From Nonomuraea guangzhouensis (GTDB lineage Bacteria; Actinomycetota; Actinomycetes; Streptosporangiales; Streptosporangiaceae), in NCBI RefSeq assembly GCF_019396345.1, contig NZ_JAHKRM010000006.1:389717-453716 (forward strand): a DNA stretch of 64,000 bases. Direction: 5' to 3'. The notes beneath the pieces were generated by a model. It had not been told where the DNA came from. It searched no databases and saw only the letters and a list, made by a program, of their open reading frames with translations. Positions 32,090 to 40,568 of this stretch are shown one piece after another (the first letter of the stretch is position 1; every line of letters starts with the position of its first letter). The position numbers and the translations under genes were made by a program.

Positions 32090-33201
32090 TGAGGGAGTTC
32101 CAGTTCATCGAAGAGGTGATGCCGGCTGTCCCACCTGCCTCGCCTGAGCAGATCGCCGCTGTACGAGCCCGTGTCATGAGCGCGGCGTCGAACTCCGGTG
32201 GCGCCTTGCGTTCGAGAACCTTGCCTTCGAGAGTCTTGCGTTCGAGAAGGGCGGGACGCGTTCGCCGACCGGTCGGCGCCCAGCGAATCACCCACGGCCT
32301 GATAGGTACGGTGCTGGCCGCGGTGGCCGTCGTCCTCGTGATCACGGTCGTGATGGTCGCGATGCCCCGGCCGAGTGAGCAGGCAGCCGTGACCTCCCCT
32401 AGGCAGGTGCTCGATGCGGCAGCCGACAGGCTCGCCGCCCAGCAGCCGGCCACGGGCCGCTACTGGTGGTTGAAAACCCAGGTACTCATGCGGACCAAAG
32501 ACGCCGAGGTCTCCATGGTCGAGATACGTGGCGACGACGTGTTGGTCATCGGACGTGACGGCCACCGGTACACCTGGTACGAAACCGTGTCGACCAGACC
32601 CTACGGCTCGGCGGCGACGCGGGCGTGGAAACGGGCCGGATCGCACAAGCTATGCCCAGGGCGCGGTTGCGACTCCAACAACCGCTTCTATGCGAGCCGG
32701 TCGCTCGACCAAGCGCTGAAGCTCGCGAACGGCCACGACCTGACGCTCAAGGATCTCCTTGACCTGCCGAAGGAGGCCACCGCGTTGCGAACTCGGCTGC
32801 TGGCGGGCTACTCGCCCAACTCCGATCTGAGCCGGGAGCAGTGGCTGATGGAAGTGGGCATCAAGCTTGTCACGGAGACCCCGGCCACTCCTGGGACGCG
32901 TGCGGCGGGTTACCGGATGCTGGCCGCACTGCCAGGCGTAAGCGTGACGGAACGGGTAACTGACGTGATCGGCCGTCAAGGGGTGGTCCTGCAGCTTCCC
33001 ACCCCGCAGGGTGTTGTCCAGACCCAGCTTGTCATCGACAAGGAGAGCGGAGAGCCGCTTGCCGTCCAGGGAGTAGGTCCCATGCCCGGCCTGCCCGAGG
33101 GCACAGCGGTTGATGTCAGGATCATCAAAATGGCGGGCTGGACCGATACGCGCCCTGTGGTGCCACCGGGCTGCCGCCCTGGATGCGAAGGCACGTACTG
33201 A
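32089..33201 (+). CDS. CU044_5270-type membrane-anchored protein, putative anti-sigma partner
   Basis: The 370-residue protein has a ~68-residue cytoplasmic N-terminus, one membrane span (about 69-92, LIGTVLAAVAVVLVITVVMV) and a large extracytoplasmic domain beginning VTSPRQVLDAAADRLAAQQP. That domain carries the TGRYWWLKTQ and ETPATPGTRAAGYRMLAALP segments typical of the CU044_5270 family. A C-terminal CRPGCEG holds two cysteines. Encoded downstream of the ECF sigma factor with overlap, it probably controls that factor. Three tandem 15-bp units (32205-32249) encode a repeated basic LRSRT-like pentapeptide before the membrane span. Confidence 0.8.
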   Translation: MREFQFIEEVMPAVPPASPEQIAAVRARVMSAASNSGGALRSRTLPSRVLRSRRAGRVRRPVGAQRITHGLIGTVLAAVAVVLVITVVMVAMPRPSEQAAVTSPRQVLDAAADRLAAQQPATGRYWWLKTQVLMRTKDAEVSMVEIRGDDVLVIGRDGHRYTWYETVSTRPYGSAATRAWKRAGSHKLCPGRGCDSNNRFYASRSLDQALKLANGHDLTLKDLLDLPKEATALRTRLLAGYSPNSDLSREQWLMEVGIKLVTETPATPGTRAAGYRMLAALPGVSVTERVTDVIGRQGVVLQLPTPQGVVQTQLVIDKESGEPLAVQGVGPMPGLPEGTAVDVRIIKMAGWTDTRPVVPPGCRPGCEGTY

Positions 33202-33373
33202 AGCGTTGCCGGTTTCCGAAGGTGGCACTCGCGAGCAGGCTTTCCTGGACGCGCCTGGCTCGCGCGCGGGATCTCACGGCGCCACCTCATCCGCCGTGGC
33301 GGTTCCCGACGAATACTTCAAGGAAGCGCTCAACGGCTTGGGCGGAGTCGCGGTGCTCTTACCTGGAGGATGT

Positions 33374-33622
33374 GTGAAGGAAAGACTGTGGAGGCTCGGC
33401 CTTGCCTTTGTGGCGGTGCTGGTCCTGGGGTTGGTCGCTCTGACGGTGGTGATCGCCGTACCTGAGTCACTGCCGTATGTGCTCGTCGCCGTGGTGACCA
33501 TTCTCGTGGTGGGCTCCATTCTCTTCGACCGCTTGGCCCTGTCCGACCCGGAGCCCCCCGACCTGCCGCCGCGATCGGCTCACGATGTGCAGATGGAACA
33601 ACGTCGTCGCGATCCCTGGTGA
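33374..33622 (+). CDS. small two-span membrane protein
   Basis: The 82-residue protein starts at GTG 33374, three bases after GGAGGA. It has two adjacent hydrophobic segments (about residues 5-26, LGLAFVAVLVLGLVALTVVI, and 31-49, LPYVLVAVVTILVVGSILF). A proline-rich, charged tail follows (LSDPEPPDLPPRSAHDVQME). No family is recognisable. It follows the ECF unit on the same strand, and the longer upstream open frame has no coding character. Confidence 0.6.
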   Translation: MKERLWRLGLAFVAVLVLGLVALTVVIAVPESLPYVLVAVVTILVVGSILFDRLALSDPEPPDLPPRSAHDVQMEQRRRDPW

Positions 33623-33792
33623 CGCGTAGCCCCGATGCTGCGTGGGCAGATTGGTGAGGGCGATGGCGGGCGCGCGGCCGCACCGCCCTCATTGCGACTT
33701 TGCCCACCAGAATCACTGACACAGTGCCTGCGATCGCCGACCAAATCACTGATCTTGACGCTGGACTACAGCGGTGCCAGCATCCGGTTACT

Positions 33793-34116
33793 ATGACCAC
33801 CGATCCTTCAGTTGCCAACGGGCAGATCTATAAGCCCCTCGCCTCCGCTCTCACTTTGCTGAGCGTGGCATTTATGATCATGCCGGTTCGCCGCGTCGTG
33901 ATCGAGGTAAGCGAGTTCGGCCTGCGGCAGCTTTTCGTTCCGGTGGTCATCCTGGTCGGGCTGCCCGTACTCGGAGCGCTGGTTGGATCCTTCTTGAGGT
34001 TTCGGGGTCCAGGCGGCAGATTCCTCGGAATCACGTTGGGGATCTTTGTTGCCAGTCTGCTTTTGCTGGTGCTACTCGCCTACTGGTGGATTTACTCCAT
34101 CACCGCCGGCCTCTGA
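33793..34116 (+). CDS. small multi-span membrane protein
   Basis: From ATG 33793 (MTTDPSVANGQIYKPLASAL) the 107-residue protein has three hydrophobic spans at about residues 14-30, 42-64 and 78-104, the last ending AYWWIYSITAGL. A glycine/arginine-rich loop (FLRFRGPGGRFLG) separates spans 2 and 3. The function is unknown. The upstream part of the open frame lacks membrane or domain features. Confidence 0.55.
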   Translation: MTTDPSVANGQIYKPLASALTLLSVAFMIMPVRRVVIEVSEFGLRQLFVPVVILVGLPVLGALVGSFLRFRGPGGRFLGITLGIFVASLLLLVLLAYWWIYSITAGL

Positions 34117-34241
34117 TCCGGTTCCATTGCGATCCGACGCAGTCCTCACGATCGCCAGAGGCGGCTGATCTCAGCTCGTGGTCGGGGTCGGTCGTCCACG
34201 GCGTGTCGTGCCGCATCGCGCCTCCGATTAGCATGATCACC

Positions 34242-34628
34242 ATGCATCGCAGTCGTGTCTACGCCCTCCTGATCGACACCCCCACGCAGGAGGCCGAGGC
34301 GGCGGCCGCCTTCTGGGCCGCGGCGCTGGGGGCCACGGCTCGCACGTTGCCTTCCGAGGAGCAGTTCATCACCCTGCACGGCGCCTTGCCCGAGCCCGGC
34401 CCGCTCGTGGCCGTGCAGTCGGTCGACGACGCGCCCCGCTTCCACGTGGACATCGAGACCGACGACGTCGAGGCGGAGACCCGGCGCCTGCTCGCCCTGG
34501 GCGCGAGTGAGGTGGCGCGGTGGCAGGAATGCCGCACTCTGCGCGTCCCCGGCGGGCATCTCATGTGCGTGCTGCCTGTGGAGAGTGACCGCGAGGTGTT
34601 CGAGTCCGAGGCCAAGACCTGGCCCTGA
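34242..34628 (+). CDS. VOC/glyoxalase-like domain protein
   Basis: The 128-residue protein reads YALLIDTPTQEAEAAAAFWA, then AALGATARTLPSEEQFITLH, the second module RFHVDIETDDVEAETRRLLA and LGASEVARWQECRTLRVPGG with HLMCVLPVE. This is the Glyoxalase_6-type single-domain VOC pattern common in actinomycetes. The ligand is unknown. ATG 34242 or ATG 34233 can serve as the start; neither has a strong ribosome-binding site. Confidence 0.8.
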   Translation: MHRSRVYALLIDTPTQEAEAAAAFWAAALGATARTLPSEEQFITLHGALPEPGPLVAVQSVDDAPRFHVDIETDDVEAETRRLLALGASEVARWQECRTLRVPGGHLMCVLPVESDREVFESEAKTWP

Positions 34629-34706
34629 GCCTCCCGCTGGTGGACCAGGCGGGCGGGGGCCGGAGTGGTGGCGTATCGCTTGTCTCTCAGCTGCCACAAT
34701 TTGGAC

Positions 34707-34994
34707 ATGTTCGTTGTCACAGTGACCTACACAGCAGCACTGGATGAAGTGGATCAGTGGCGGCCGGCCCACGGCGACTGGCTGAACGATCTCATTTCAC
34801 GGCGGCTGTTTCTCGTTGCCGGGCGCCGGGTTCCCTTGACCGGCGGCGTCTATTTCGCCTCGGAGATGCCCGCCGAAGAGCTCGACTCCATTCTCGCCAC
34901 CGATCCATATGTCCTCAGGGGCGTCGCCACACACAGCGTCGTGGAGTTCACGCCCTTGCTGGTCGCAACCGGCCTGGAGAGTCTCAAGGGTTAG
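34707..34994 (+). CDS. YciI-like protein
   Basis: The 95-residue protein has the dimeric alpha+beta barrel pattern of YciI-like proteins: MFVVTVTYTAALDEVDQWRP with AHGDWLNDLISRR, LFLVAGRRVPLTGGVYFASE, then SILATDPYVLRGVATHSVVE and FTPLL. The His in RPAHGDWL and the Asp in ATDPY sit where the putative active-site residues of YciI lie. The biochemical role is unknown. The ATG at 34707 begins the domain. Confidence 0.83.
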   Translation: MFVVTVTYTAALDEVDQWRPAHGDWLNDLISRRLFLVAGRRVPLTGGVYFASEMPAEELDSILATDPYVLRGVATHSVVEFTPLLVATGLESLKG

Positions 34995-35018
34995 AGGAGA
35001 TCGTGGCCTCGTTCCCTG

Positions 35019-35153
35019 ATGATCGTGTCGGTGATGGCGCTGAACGCCAAGACCCTGGCGGACACCGTCGAGGATCTGTCGGAGCTGTTCCGGGCTGACG
35101 AGGTCGAACCGGTGGCCTGGTACGGCGTTGGGCTCTTCGCAGCCGAGGCTTGA
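35019..35153 (+). pseudogene. methyltransferase C-terminal remnant
   Basis: From ATG 35019 the frame reads MIVSVMALNAKTLADTVEDL, then SELFRADEVEPVAWYGVGLF and AAEA before the stop. This looks like the C-terminus of class I SAM methyltransferases of actinomycetes, which often close with an xVxAWYGVRLF strand. The catalytic N-terminal part is missing. It lies 60 bp before an intact methyltransferase gene. Confidence 0.5.
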
Positions 35154-35212
35154 TTTCCTGCCGCTGAATAATCGAGTGGCCCACGGGCCCCAACCCTCAT
35201 TACCGTGACCAG

Positions 35213-35980
35213 GTGCTGAGCTATGACGTGCTCGTCGAGCAAGCCATCCAGGCATCCGTCCGTGGCTGGGACTTCAGCTGGCTGCGCGGCCGAGTGAGCG
35301 GTGGAGATCCGTCGTGGGCGTACACCGAGCGGGCCCTGTCGCTGCTTCCAACGGCGCAGCGCGTGCTTGACCTGGATACCGGCGGTGGTGAGGTCCTGGC
35401 CTCCTTGTCTCCACTTCCGCGTGCCACGGTCGCCATGGAGGCATGGCGACCCAACATCGCCATAGCCCGCGAGCGGCTGAGGCCGTTGAGGGTGCCGGTG
35501 CTGGGCGGGAGCGCCGAGCACATTCCCGTACGCGAGGCCACCTTCGACCTCGTGCTCAACAGGCACGGTGCGCTGAACGCGGCCGAAGTCGCCCGAGTTC
35601 TCGTTCCTCATGGCCGGCTGCTCACGCAGCAAGTCGGCAGCCGTAATGGCTTGGACCTGAACGTCGCCCTGGGTGCTCCGCCCCCGACCGATCCGGAGAG
35701 CTGGACATTGGCCGTCGCGGTCGACCGCCTCCGCCACTGCGGGCTGCACGTGCTGGACGCGCGCGAGGAGATGGTCGAGTACGTCTTTCACGACATCGGT
35801 GCGGTCGTCTTCCAGTTACGTGCCGTTCCTTGGCAAGTTCGCGACTTCGATCGCGACCGCTATGACCGGTCGTTACGTGCTCTCCATGAGCGCATCTGTT
35901 CCGAGGGTGCTTTCACTGCTCGCGATCACCGCTTCCTCATCGAAGCCGAACTGCCCAGTCGCCTCCTTCCGTCTTCCTAA
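35213..35980 (+). CDS. class I SAM-dependent methyltransferase
   Basis: The 255-residue protein has an N-terminal helix region (SYDVLVEQAIQASVRGWDFS), the SAM-binding strand-loop RVLDLDTGGGEVLASLSPLP (about 44-63), VAMEAWRPNIAIARERLRPL, then PVREATFDLVLNRHGALNAA and EVARVLVPHGRLLTQQVGSR. This is the Methyltransf_11 type. The glycine-rich loop reads DTGGGE, as in many actinomycete members. The substrate is unknown. It starts at GTG 35213. Confidence 0.87.
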   Translation: MLSYDVLVEQAIQASVRGWDFSWLRGRVSGGDPSWAYTERALSLLPTAQRVLDLDTGGGEVLASLSPLPRATVAMEAWRPNIAIARERLRPLRVPVLGGSAEHIPVREATFDLVLNRHGALNAAEVARVLVPHGRLLTQQVGSRNGLDLNVALGAPPPTDPESWTLAVAVDRLRHCGLHVLDAREEMVEYVFHDIGAVVFQLRAVPWQVRDFDRDRYDRSLRALHERICSEGAFTARDHRFLIEAELPSRLLPSS

Positions 35981-36048
35981 GCCGCCCATCAGCGCGATCT
36001 TCCCTCGCTAGCATCGGTCGAAGTAACGGAGGGACGTGAAGGGGACAC

Positions 36049-39000
36049 ATGGAGTCGGAAGCACGGTTCACGCTTCTCGGACCGGTGTCGGTCCACGGGC
36101 CTGACGGGCCGATCGCGCTGGGCTCGCCGAAGCAGCGGACCGTGCTGGCCGCGCTCCTGCTCAACGCGGACCACACGGTGTCGGACGACCGGCTCGTCGC
36201 TCTGGTCTGGGGCGAGCGGGCGCCGCGCACGGCTGTCGCGCGCTTGCAGGTGTACGTACACGAGCTGCGGGCGCTGGTCGGCAAGGAGCGCATCAGCCGC
36301 GTCGGCGCCGGCTACCGCATCCACACCGGCGCGGACGAGGTCGACCTGCGGCTGTTCGAGCGCTACAGAACAGCCGCGCGCGCCGACGCCGAGGAGGGGC
36401 GGCCCGCCGACGCCGTGGCGCGGCTGCGTGCAGGGGCGGGACTGTGGTGCGGGCCCGCGCTGGCGGGGACCAGCGCCACGCTCATCGACCAGGAACGCCC
36501 GGGCCTCGAGGACCGGCGGATCTGCGCCCTGGAGGAGTTGTACGACGCGGAGCTGGCGTCCGGGCGGCACGCCGAGATTCTCGGCGAACTTCACGCCGCG
36601 GTGGTCGAACACCCACTGCGCGAGCAGCTACTGGGACAGCTCATGCTGGCACTGCACCGGTGCGAACGTCGCGCCGAAGCGCTGGCCGTGTACCGGGACG
36701 CGAGACAGCGGCTGGTCGACGAACTGGGCATTGAGCCCGGCCGGCCCCTGCGCGAGTTGCACCAGCGGCTCTTGGAGGATGAAACGGACCTCCCGCGGGC
36801 ACAGCCGCCGCAGCGCGGACCGTTGGCACCCCTTGTCGCGCGGCCGGCCGAGTTACCCAGGGACGTGCCCGGGTTCGCCGCTCGCGAGGCGGAGCTGGCG
36901 TGGCTGGATGAGTGCCTGGGCGGCGGCGACGGTGTGTGCGTGCTGAGCGGCACCGCGGGCATGGGCAAGACGGCCCTCGCGTTGCACTGGGCACACCGGG
37001 CCAAGGAGCGCTTTCTCGACGGCCAGCTCTACATCGACCTTCGCGGTTATGATCCGGACCACGAGCCGCTGACCACGACAGCCGCGCTGACCCGGCTGCT
37101 GGTCTCGCTCGGCGTCGATCCCGAACGGGTGCCGGGCGGGTTCGAGACCCAGCTCGGTGTCTACCGCTCGCTGCTGGCGGGGCACTCGTTCCTGCTGGTC
37201 CTGGACAACGCCCGCTCGGCGGCCCAGATCGAGCAGCTCCTGCCCCCGACCGGCGTGACGCTCGTGACCAGCAGGCACCGGCTCGGCGAACTGGTGGCGT
37301 ACGCGGGTGTCAGGCAGCACTCGCTCGGCCCGCTCATCGACGAGGACGGCCGGGCGCTGCTGGACGGCGTACTCGGGCCGGCGGACGACCCGGCCGAGTC
37401 GGACGCGCGCGGTGAGCTGGTCCGTGTGTGCGGCGGGCTGCCGCTCGCGCTGCGCATCGCCGCCGCGAACGCCGCCACCCGGCCCGAGGGCGGCACCACG
37501 GCGGTCGCGGCGGAGCTGGCCGCCGGCAGTCTGCTGGCAGGACTGACCGTGGACGGTACCGAGCACAACGCCATCACCATCGCCTTCTCCGCCTCCTACC
37601 GCGTGCTCGCCCCCGTCGAGCAGCGGGTCTTCCGTCTGCTCGGACTCGTGCCCGGCCCGGATGTCACCGTGGCGGCCGCGGCGGCGGTCACCGGCCTGTC
37701 TCCGGACACGGCGCGTGCCTCGCTCAAGAGCCTGGCCGCGGCACACCTGCTCGAACATCACCTCACCGATCGCTACCGCTTCCATGACCTCGTCCGGCTC
37801 TACGCCGTGGCGGAGGCCGGGCGCGACCCCGAATGTGAGTCGGCATGGCACCGCCTGTTCGACCACTACCTGGAACTGGGCGCCACCATCGCCGCCCAGT
37901 GCGCGCCCGGCGAGTTCCTGCTCCCCGGTCCCCAGCCGCACACGGACGCCCATGTTCCCGAGGCGGCCGACGTCATCAATCTGATGGCCGCGCTGACGCA
38001 CGCGATCGAGCGCGAGCCCGGCCCGGGGGTCTGGCGTCTGGCCGACATGGTTCGCGCCATCTGTGCCCGTACCGGGCGCATCGGTGAGTGGATGGAGATC
38101 GCGCCGACCCTGCTGGCGGCCGCCTCCGCCCACGATGTGCCGGCCGTGACCGCCATGCTGCACACCGGCATGGGCGAAGGCCTCTTTCGGATCGGCCGCC
38201 GTGAGGAGGCCGTCGGGCACCTGGAACAGGCCGTCCGCATCGCCCGCGACAGCGGCGAGCGCAAGGGCGAGGCGGCGGCCCGGATGGGGCTGAGCTTCGC
38301 GCACGCGTGGACCGGCCGCCTCACCGAAGCCATGGCCGACAACGTACGAGCCACGCAGCTCTTCGGCGAGCTCGGCTCGGTGCCCGGGCACATCCTGGCC
38401 CTCAACGCGCTCGGCAACCAGTACCACCAGCTGGGCCGGCTCATCCTGGCCGAGGAACACTGCAGGCAGGCGCTCACGTTGAGCCGGCGCCACAATCTGT
38501 CCCACGCCGAAGGAGCCAGCCTGCGGGAGCTGGGTGCCGTACTCCTCGACCAGGGCTGGTACGGCGAAGCGGAGACCTGCCTTCGGCAGTCGGTCGCCCT
38601 GATCGTCTCGATAGGCGGCCACGGCGCGGCCACGTCGCAGATCTGGATCAGCCGGCTGCACTGGGAGAACGGCCGGTGGGCGCAGTCGCGGGACGAGGCG
38701 CTGCGCGCGCTCGACGTATGCCACAGCCAGGGCGACCGGCTGGTGGAGGCGGCGGCGCTGGTCGCCCTTGCCGATGCAGGAATCCGCCTCGGCCTGACGA
38801 CAGAGGCCTCTGACAGTCTCGACCTGGCCGAAGAGCTCATCAACGCAGGTGGCCTGCCGTGGCATCGGGCGTACGGGCTGCTCGCCCGTGCCCGGCTGCA
38901 CGACGCCCGGGGCGACCACGACGGCGCCCTCCGCCACGCGCTGCGGGGCTATGCCATCGCGTCCGAGAGCGAGTACCGGCTGCCGGAGCTGGCCGCCCTG

Positions 39001-39144
39001 ACGGAACTGGCCGGGCTGGAACAGCGGCGCGGCAACCGCGAGGCGGCGGCGCGCAAGGCCGACCAGGCCTTGCGACTGTGCCGGCAGATCGGACACGCAC
39101 CATGTGCGGAGAAGCTTGCGCCGCTGCTGGTGGACGCGCTGTAA
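36049..39144 (+). CDS. AfsR/SARP-family regulator with NB-ARC and TPR domains
   Basis: The 1031-residue protein has four parts. An OmpR-type winged helix (about 1-95) includes LGSPKQRTVLAALLLNADHT and VYVHELRALVG. A bacterial transcriptional activation domain (about 98-245) follows, with FERYRTAARADAEEGRPADA. An NB-ARC ATPase has the P-loop GTAGMGKTAL (301-310) and Walker B FLLVLDN (381-387), GGLPLALRIAAANAATRP later, and then a winged helix. TPR units (about 690-1025) close the protein. AfsR-type proteins activate secondary metabolism or development through direct heptamer-like repeats. ATG 36049 follows a GGAGGGACG-type site. No biosynthetic cluster lies next to it; the two mini-protein genes downstream are candidate targets. 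Confidence 0.93.
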   Translation: MESEARFTLLGPVSVHGPDGPIALGSPKQRTVLAALLLNADHTVSDDRLVALVWGERAPRTAVARLQVYVHELRALVGKERISRVGAGYRIHTGADEVDLRLFERYRTAARADAEEGRPADAVARLRAGAGLWCGPALAGTSATLIDQERPGLEDRRICALEELYDAELASGRHAEILGELHAAVVEHPLREQLLGQLMLALHRCERRAEALAVYRDARQRLVDELGIEPGRPLRELHQRLLEDETDLPRAQPPQRGPLAPLVARPAELPRDVPGFAAREAELAWLDECLGGGDGVCVLSGTAGMGKTALALHWAHRAKERFLDGQLYIDLRGYDPDHEPLTTTAALTRLLVSLGVDPERVPGGFETQLGVYRSLLAGHSFLLVLDNARSAAQIEQLLPPTGVTLVTSRHRLGELVAYAGVRQHSLGPLIDEDGRALLDGVLGPADDPAESDARGELVRVCGGLPLALRIAAANAATRPEGGTTAVAAELAAGSLLAGLTVDGTEHNAITIAFSASYRVLAPVEQRVFRLLGLVPGPDVTVAAAAAVTGLSPDTARASLKSLAAAHLLEHHLTDRYRFHDLVRLYAVAEAGRDPECESAWHRLFDHYLELGATIAAQCAPGEFLLPGPQPHTDAHVPEAADVINLMAALTHAIEREPGPGVWRLADMVRAICARTGRIGEWMEIAPTLLAAASAHDVPAVTAMLHTGMGEGLFRIGRREEAVGHLEQAVRIARDSGERKGEAAARMGLSFAHAWTGRLTEAMADNVRATQLFGELGSVPGHILALNALGNQYHQLGRLILAEEHCRQALTLSRRHNLSHAEGASLRELGAVLLDQGWYGEAETCLRQSVALIVSIGGHGAATSQIWISRLHWENGRWAQSRDEALRALDVCHSQGDRLVEAAALVALADAGIRLGLTTEASDSLDLAEELINAGGLPWHRAYGLLARARLHDARGDHDGALRHALRGYAIASESEYRLPELAALTELAGLEQRRGNREAAARKADQALRLCRQIGHAPCAEKLAPLLVDAL

Positions 39145-39165
39145 GGACCTACAGGCGACTGCGGG

Positions 39166-39402
39166 TTACTTCAGGACCCAGAGCGCCCAGAACGGGCTGT
39201 CCCATTCGCATTCCCAGTATTCCTGGTCCCCGGAATACTTGAAGCCCGCCTTCTGACACTGCGCGTAGGTCTTGTGGACACTCTTGATGTGGCCGGCCTT
39301 GGTCGTCACCACGTCCGCGCTCGCGGAGGGCGCGGTGCCGAGCGTCGCGGTCATCGTCAGGGCGGCCGCTGCGACCACCGCACTCATGATCTTGTTCTTC
39401 AT
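39166..39402 (-). CDS. small secreted protein with two cysteines
   Basis: The 78-residue precursor begins MKNKIMSAVVAAAALTMTAT with a clear signal peptide cleaved near SASA-DVV. The ~47-residue mature part has two cysteines (AQCQKAG and WECEW) and ends in an aromatic stretch FWALWVLK. No family is recognisable. It is convergent with the SARP gene and divergent from another small secreted protein of similar size. A disulfide-stabilised exported peptide, perhaps antimicrobial or an inhibitor, is possible but unproven. Confidence 0.72.
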   Translation of the reverse strand: MKNKIMSAVVAAAALTMTATLGTAPSASADVVTTKAGHIKSVHKTYAQCQKAGFKYSGDQEYWECEWDSPFWALWVLK

Positions 39403-39462
39403 GGAGAAAAGTGTCGCAGCCAGGGCTTCCGTATCTCTTCTCCTTCGCTCGCCCATCAGTGC

Positions 39463-39495
39463 GGAGCCGGAACCGGAACGGAAGAGGAACGGAAG
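39463..39495. promoter_or_regulatory. tandem GGAACG-like repeats between divergent secreted-peptide genes
   Basis: GGAGCC, GGAACC, GGAACG, GAAGAG, GAACGG and AAGG follow each other with about six-base periodicity. A GGGCGGTCTCG motif comes right after, and a similar GGGCGGTCTCG recurs at about 39903 upstream of the GNAT gene. Such direct repeats between two promoters could bind a SARP-type activator. The role is inferred from position. Confidence 0.4.
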
Positions 39496-39582
39496 GGCGG
39501 TCTCGTAGCATCCTCCGAATCCGCCCGCCGGCCGGGGCCCATTTCGGCCGATGCGGCGGAAACAAACGGAGGTACACACAGG

Positions 39583-39816
39583 ATGAAGATCGGAACACGG
39601 CGCATCGCCAAGGGGCTGGCGATCACGCTGGCGACGGCAACCGCGGGCATCGTCCTCGCGTCGGGCCCGGCCAACGCATGGCCGAAGATCGTCTTGACCT
39701 ATCCCTACACTTCCGCAGGGGCCAGGAAGTGCTCGATCGACCTCAAGACCGCGCCATCGGGCTACTTCTGCGGCCGGATTTACAACCCCAACCGCTGGGC
39801 TCTCATGACCTACTAG
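39583..39816 (+). CDS. small secreted protein with two cysteines
   Basis: The 77-residue precursor (MKIGTRRIAKGLAITLATAT then AGIVLASGPANA) has a classical signal peptide and AxA cleavage site. The mature ~45 residues, WPKIVLTYPYTSAGARKCSI onward, have two cysteines (RKCSI, YFCGR) and many aromatic residues. ATG 39583 is preceded by GGAGG at a longer spacing (39569-39573). I do not recognise a family. It is divergent from the similar mini-protein at 39166 and near the SARP regulator. Confidence 0.72.
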   Translation: MKIGTRRIAKGLAITLATATAGIVLASGPANAWPKIVLTYPYTSAGARKCSIDLKTAPSGYFCGRIYNPNRWALMTY

Positions 39817-39954
39817 GGGGCGGTCGTGTAACCACGGGGTGTTCGCAATCCCTCTTTCTCTCTCTGATCGTGTCTTTCCATCGGGGGCAGGGAGAGGAAG
39901 AGGGGCGGTCTCGCCAGGCTGCCGCGAATTCTCTGTTCAGCTACCCTTTGGGCC

Positions 39955-40566
39955 GTGAATCAGAACGGTAGCGTCGAAGACCCCGAGCAGGCTCTGACCC
40001 GGCTCGGGGGAGATTCCTCCCGCGTGACCTTGCGCCGCCTCACCATCGACGATCAAGACGAGTTCATCGAGTTGGTGCGTGCCAGCGCCGACCTGCACCA
40101 TCCGTATATGTCCTTGCCCAGCACACCGCAGGAGTTCCGCGACTTCCTCGGGAAGTTCGAGGATCCTCTGTCCGCTGAAGGCCTACTGGTCTGTATGCGT
40201 GACACCGGTGCCGCCGCGGGCAACATCAACATCAACAGCATCATCCGGGGGCGGTTCCAGTCCGCCGCACTGGGCTATGCGGCCTTCGCCCCCGCCGCCG
40301 GCCGAGGGTACATGTCGGAGGGACTCGGCCTGGTGCTGCGCTACGCGTTCGAGCACTTGCGCCTTCACCGGCTGGAAGCCCAGATCCAGCCCGACAACCA
40401 CGCTTCTCTGAAACTGGTTCAGCGCCACGGGTTCCGCTCCGAGGGTTACGCGCCCGACTTGCTGTTCATCGATGGCGCCTGGCGGGACCACGAGCGGTGG
40501 GTCATCACCAACAGCATGGCCGGCATGGTTCCGAGCGCGCCACATCCAAGCCAGCCTGTCCGTTGA
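39955..40566 (+). CDS. GNAT N-acetyltransferase (RimJ/RimL-like)
   Basis: The 203-residue protein reads RVTLRRLTIDDQDEFIELVR, then SLPSTPQEFRDFLGKFEDPL, NININSIIRGRFQSAALGYA, the acetyl-CoA loop AAGRGYMSEGLGLVLRYAFE and HRLEAQIQPDNHASLKLVQR with HGFRSEGYAPDLLFIDGAWR. This is the RimJ-type domain that acetylates ribosomal-protein or other N-termini; the substrate is not assignable. It starts at GTG 39955. It is convergent with a second GNAT gene that ends 2 bp after its stop. Confidence 0.88.
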   Translation: MNQNGSVEDPEQALTRLGGDSSRVTLRRLTIDDQDEFIELVRASADLHHPYMSLPSTPQEFRDFLGKFEDPLSAEGLLVCMRDTGAAAGNININSIIRGRFQSAALGYAAFAPAAGRGYMSEGLGLVLRYAFEHLRLHRLEAQIQPDNHASLKLVQRHGFRSEGYAPDLLFIDGAWRDHERWVITNSMAGMVPSAPHPSQPVR

Positions 40567-40568
40567 AG

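Noticed and set aside
36853..39096. A 747-codon minus-strand frame across the SARP gene.
   Set aside because: It is the mirror of a high-GC coding sequence: composition is Arg/Gly/Ala-rich without domains, and the plus-strand frame has complete SARP, NB-ARC and TPR motifs.
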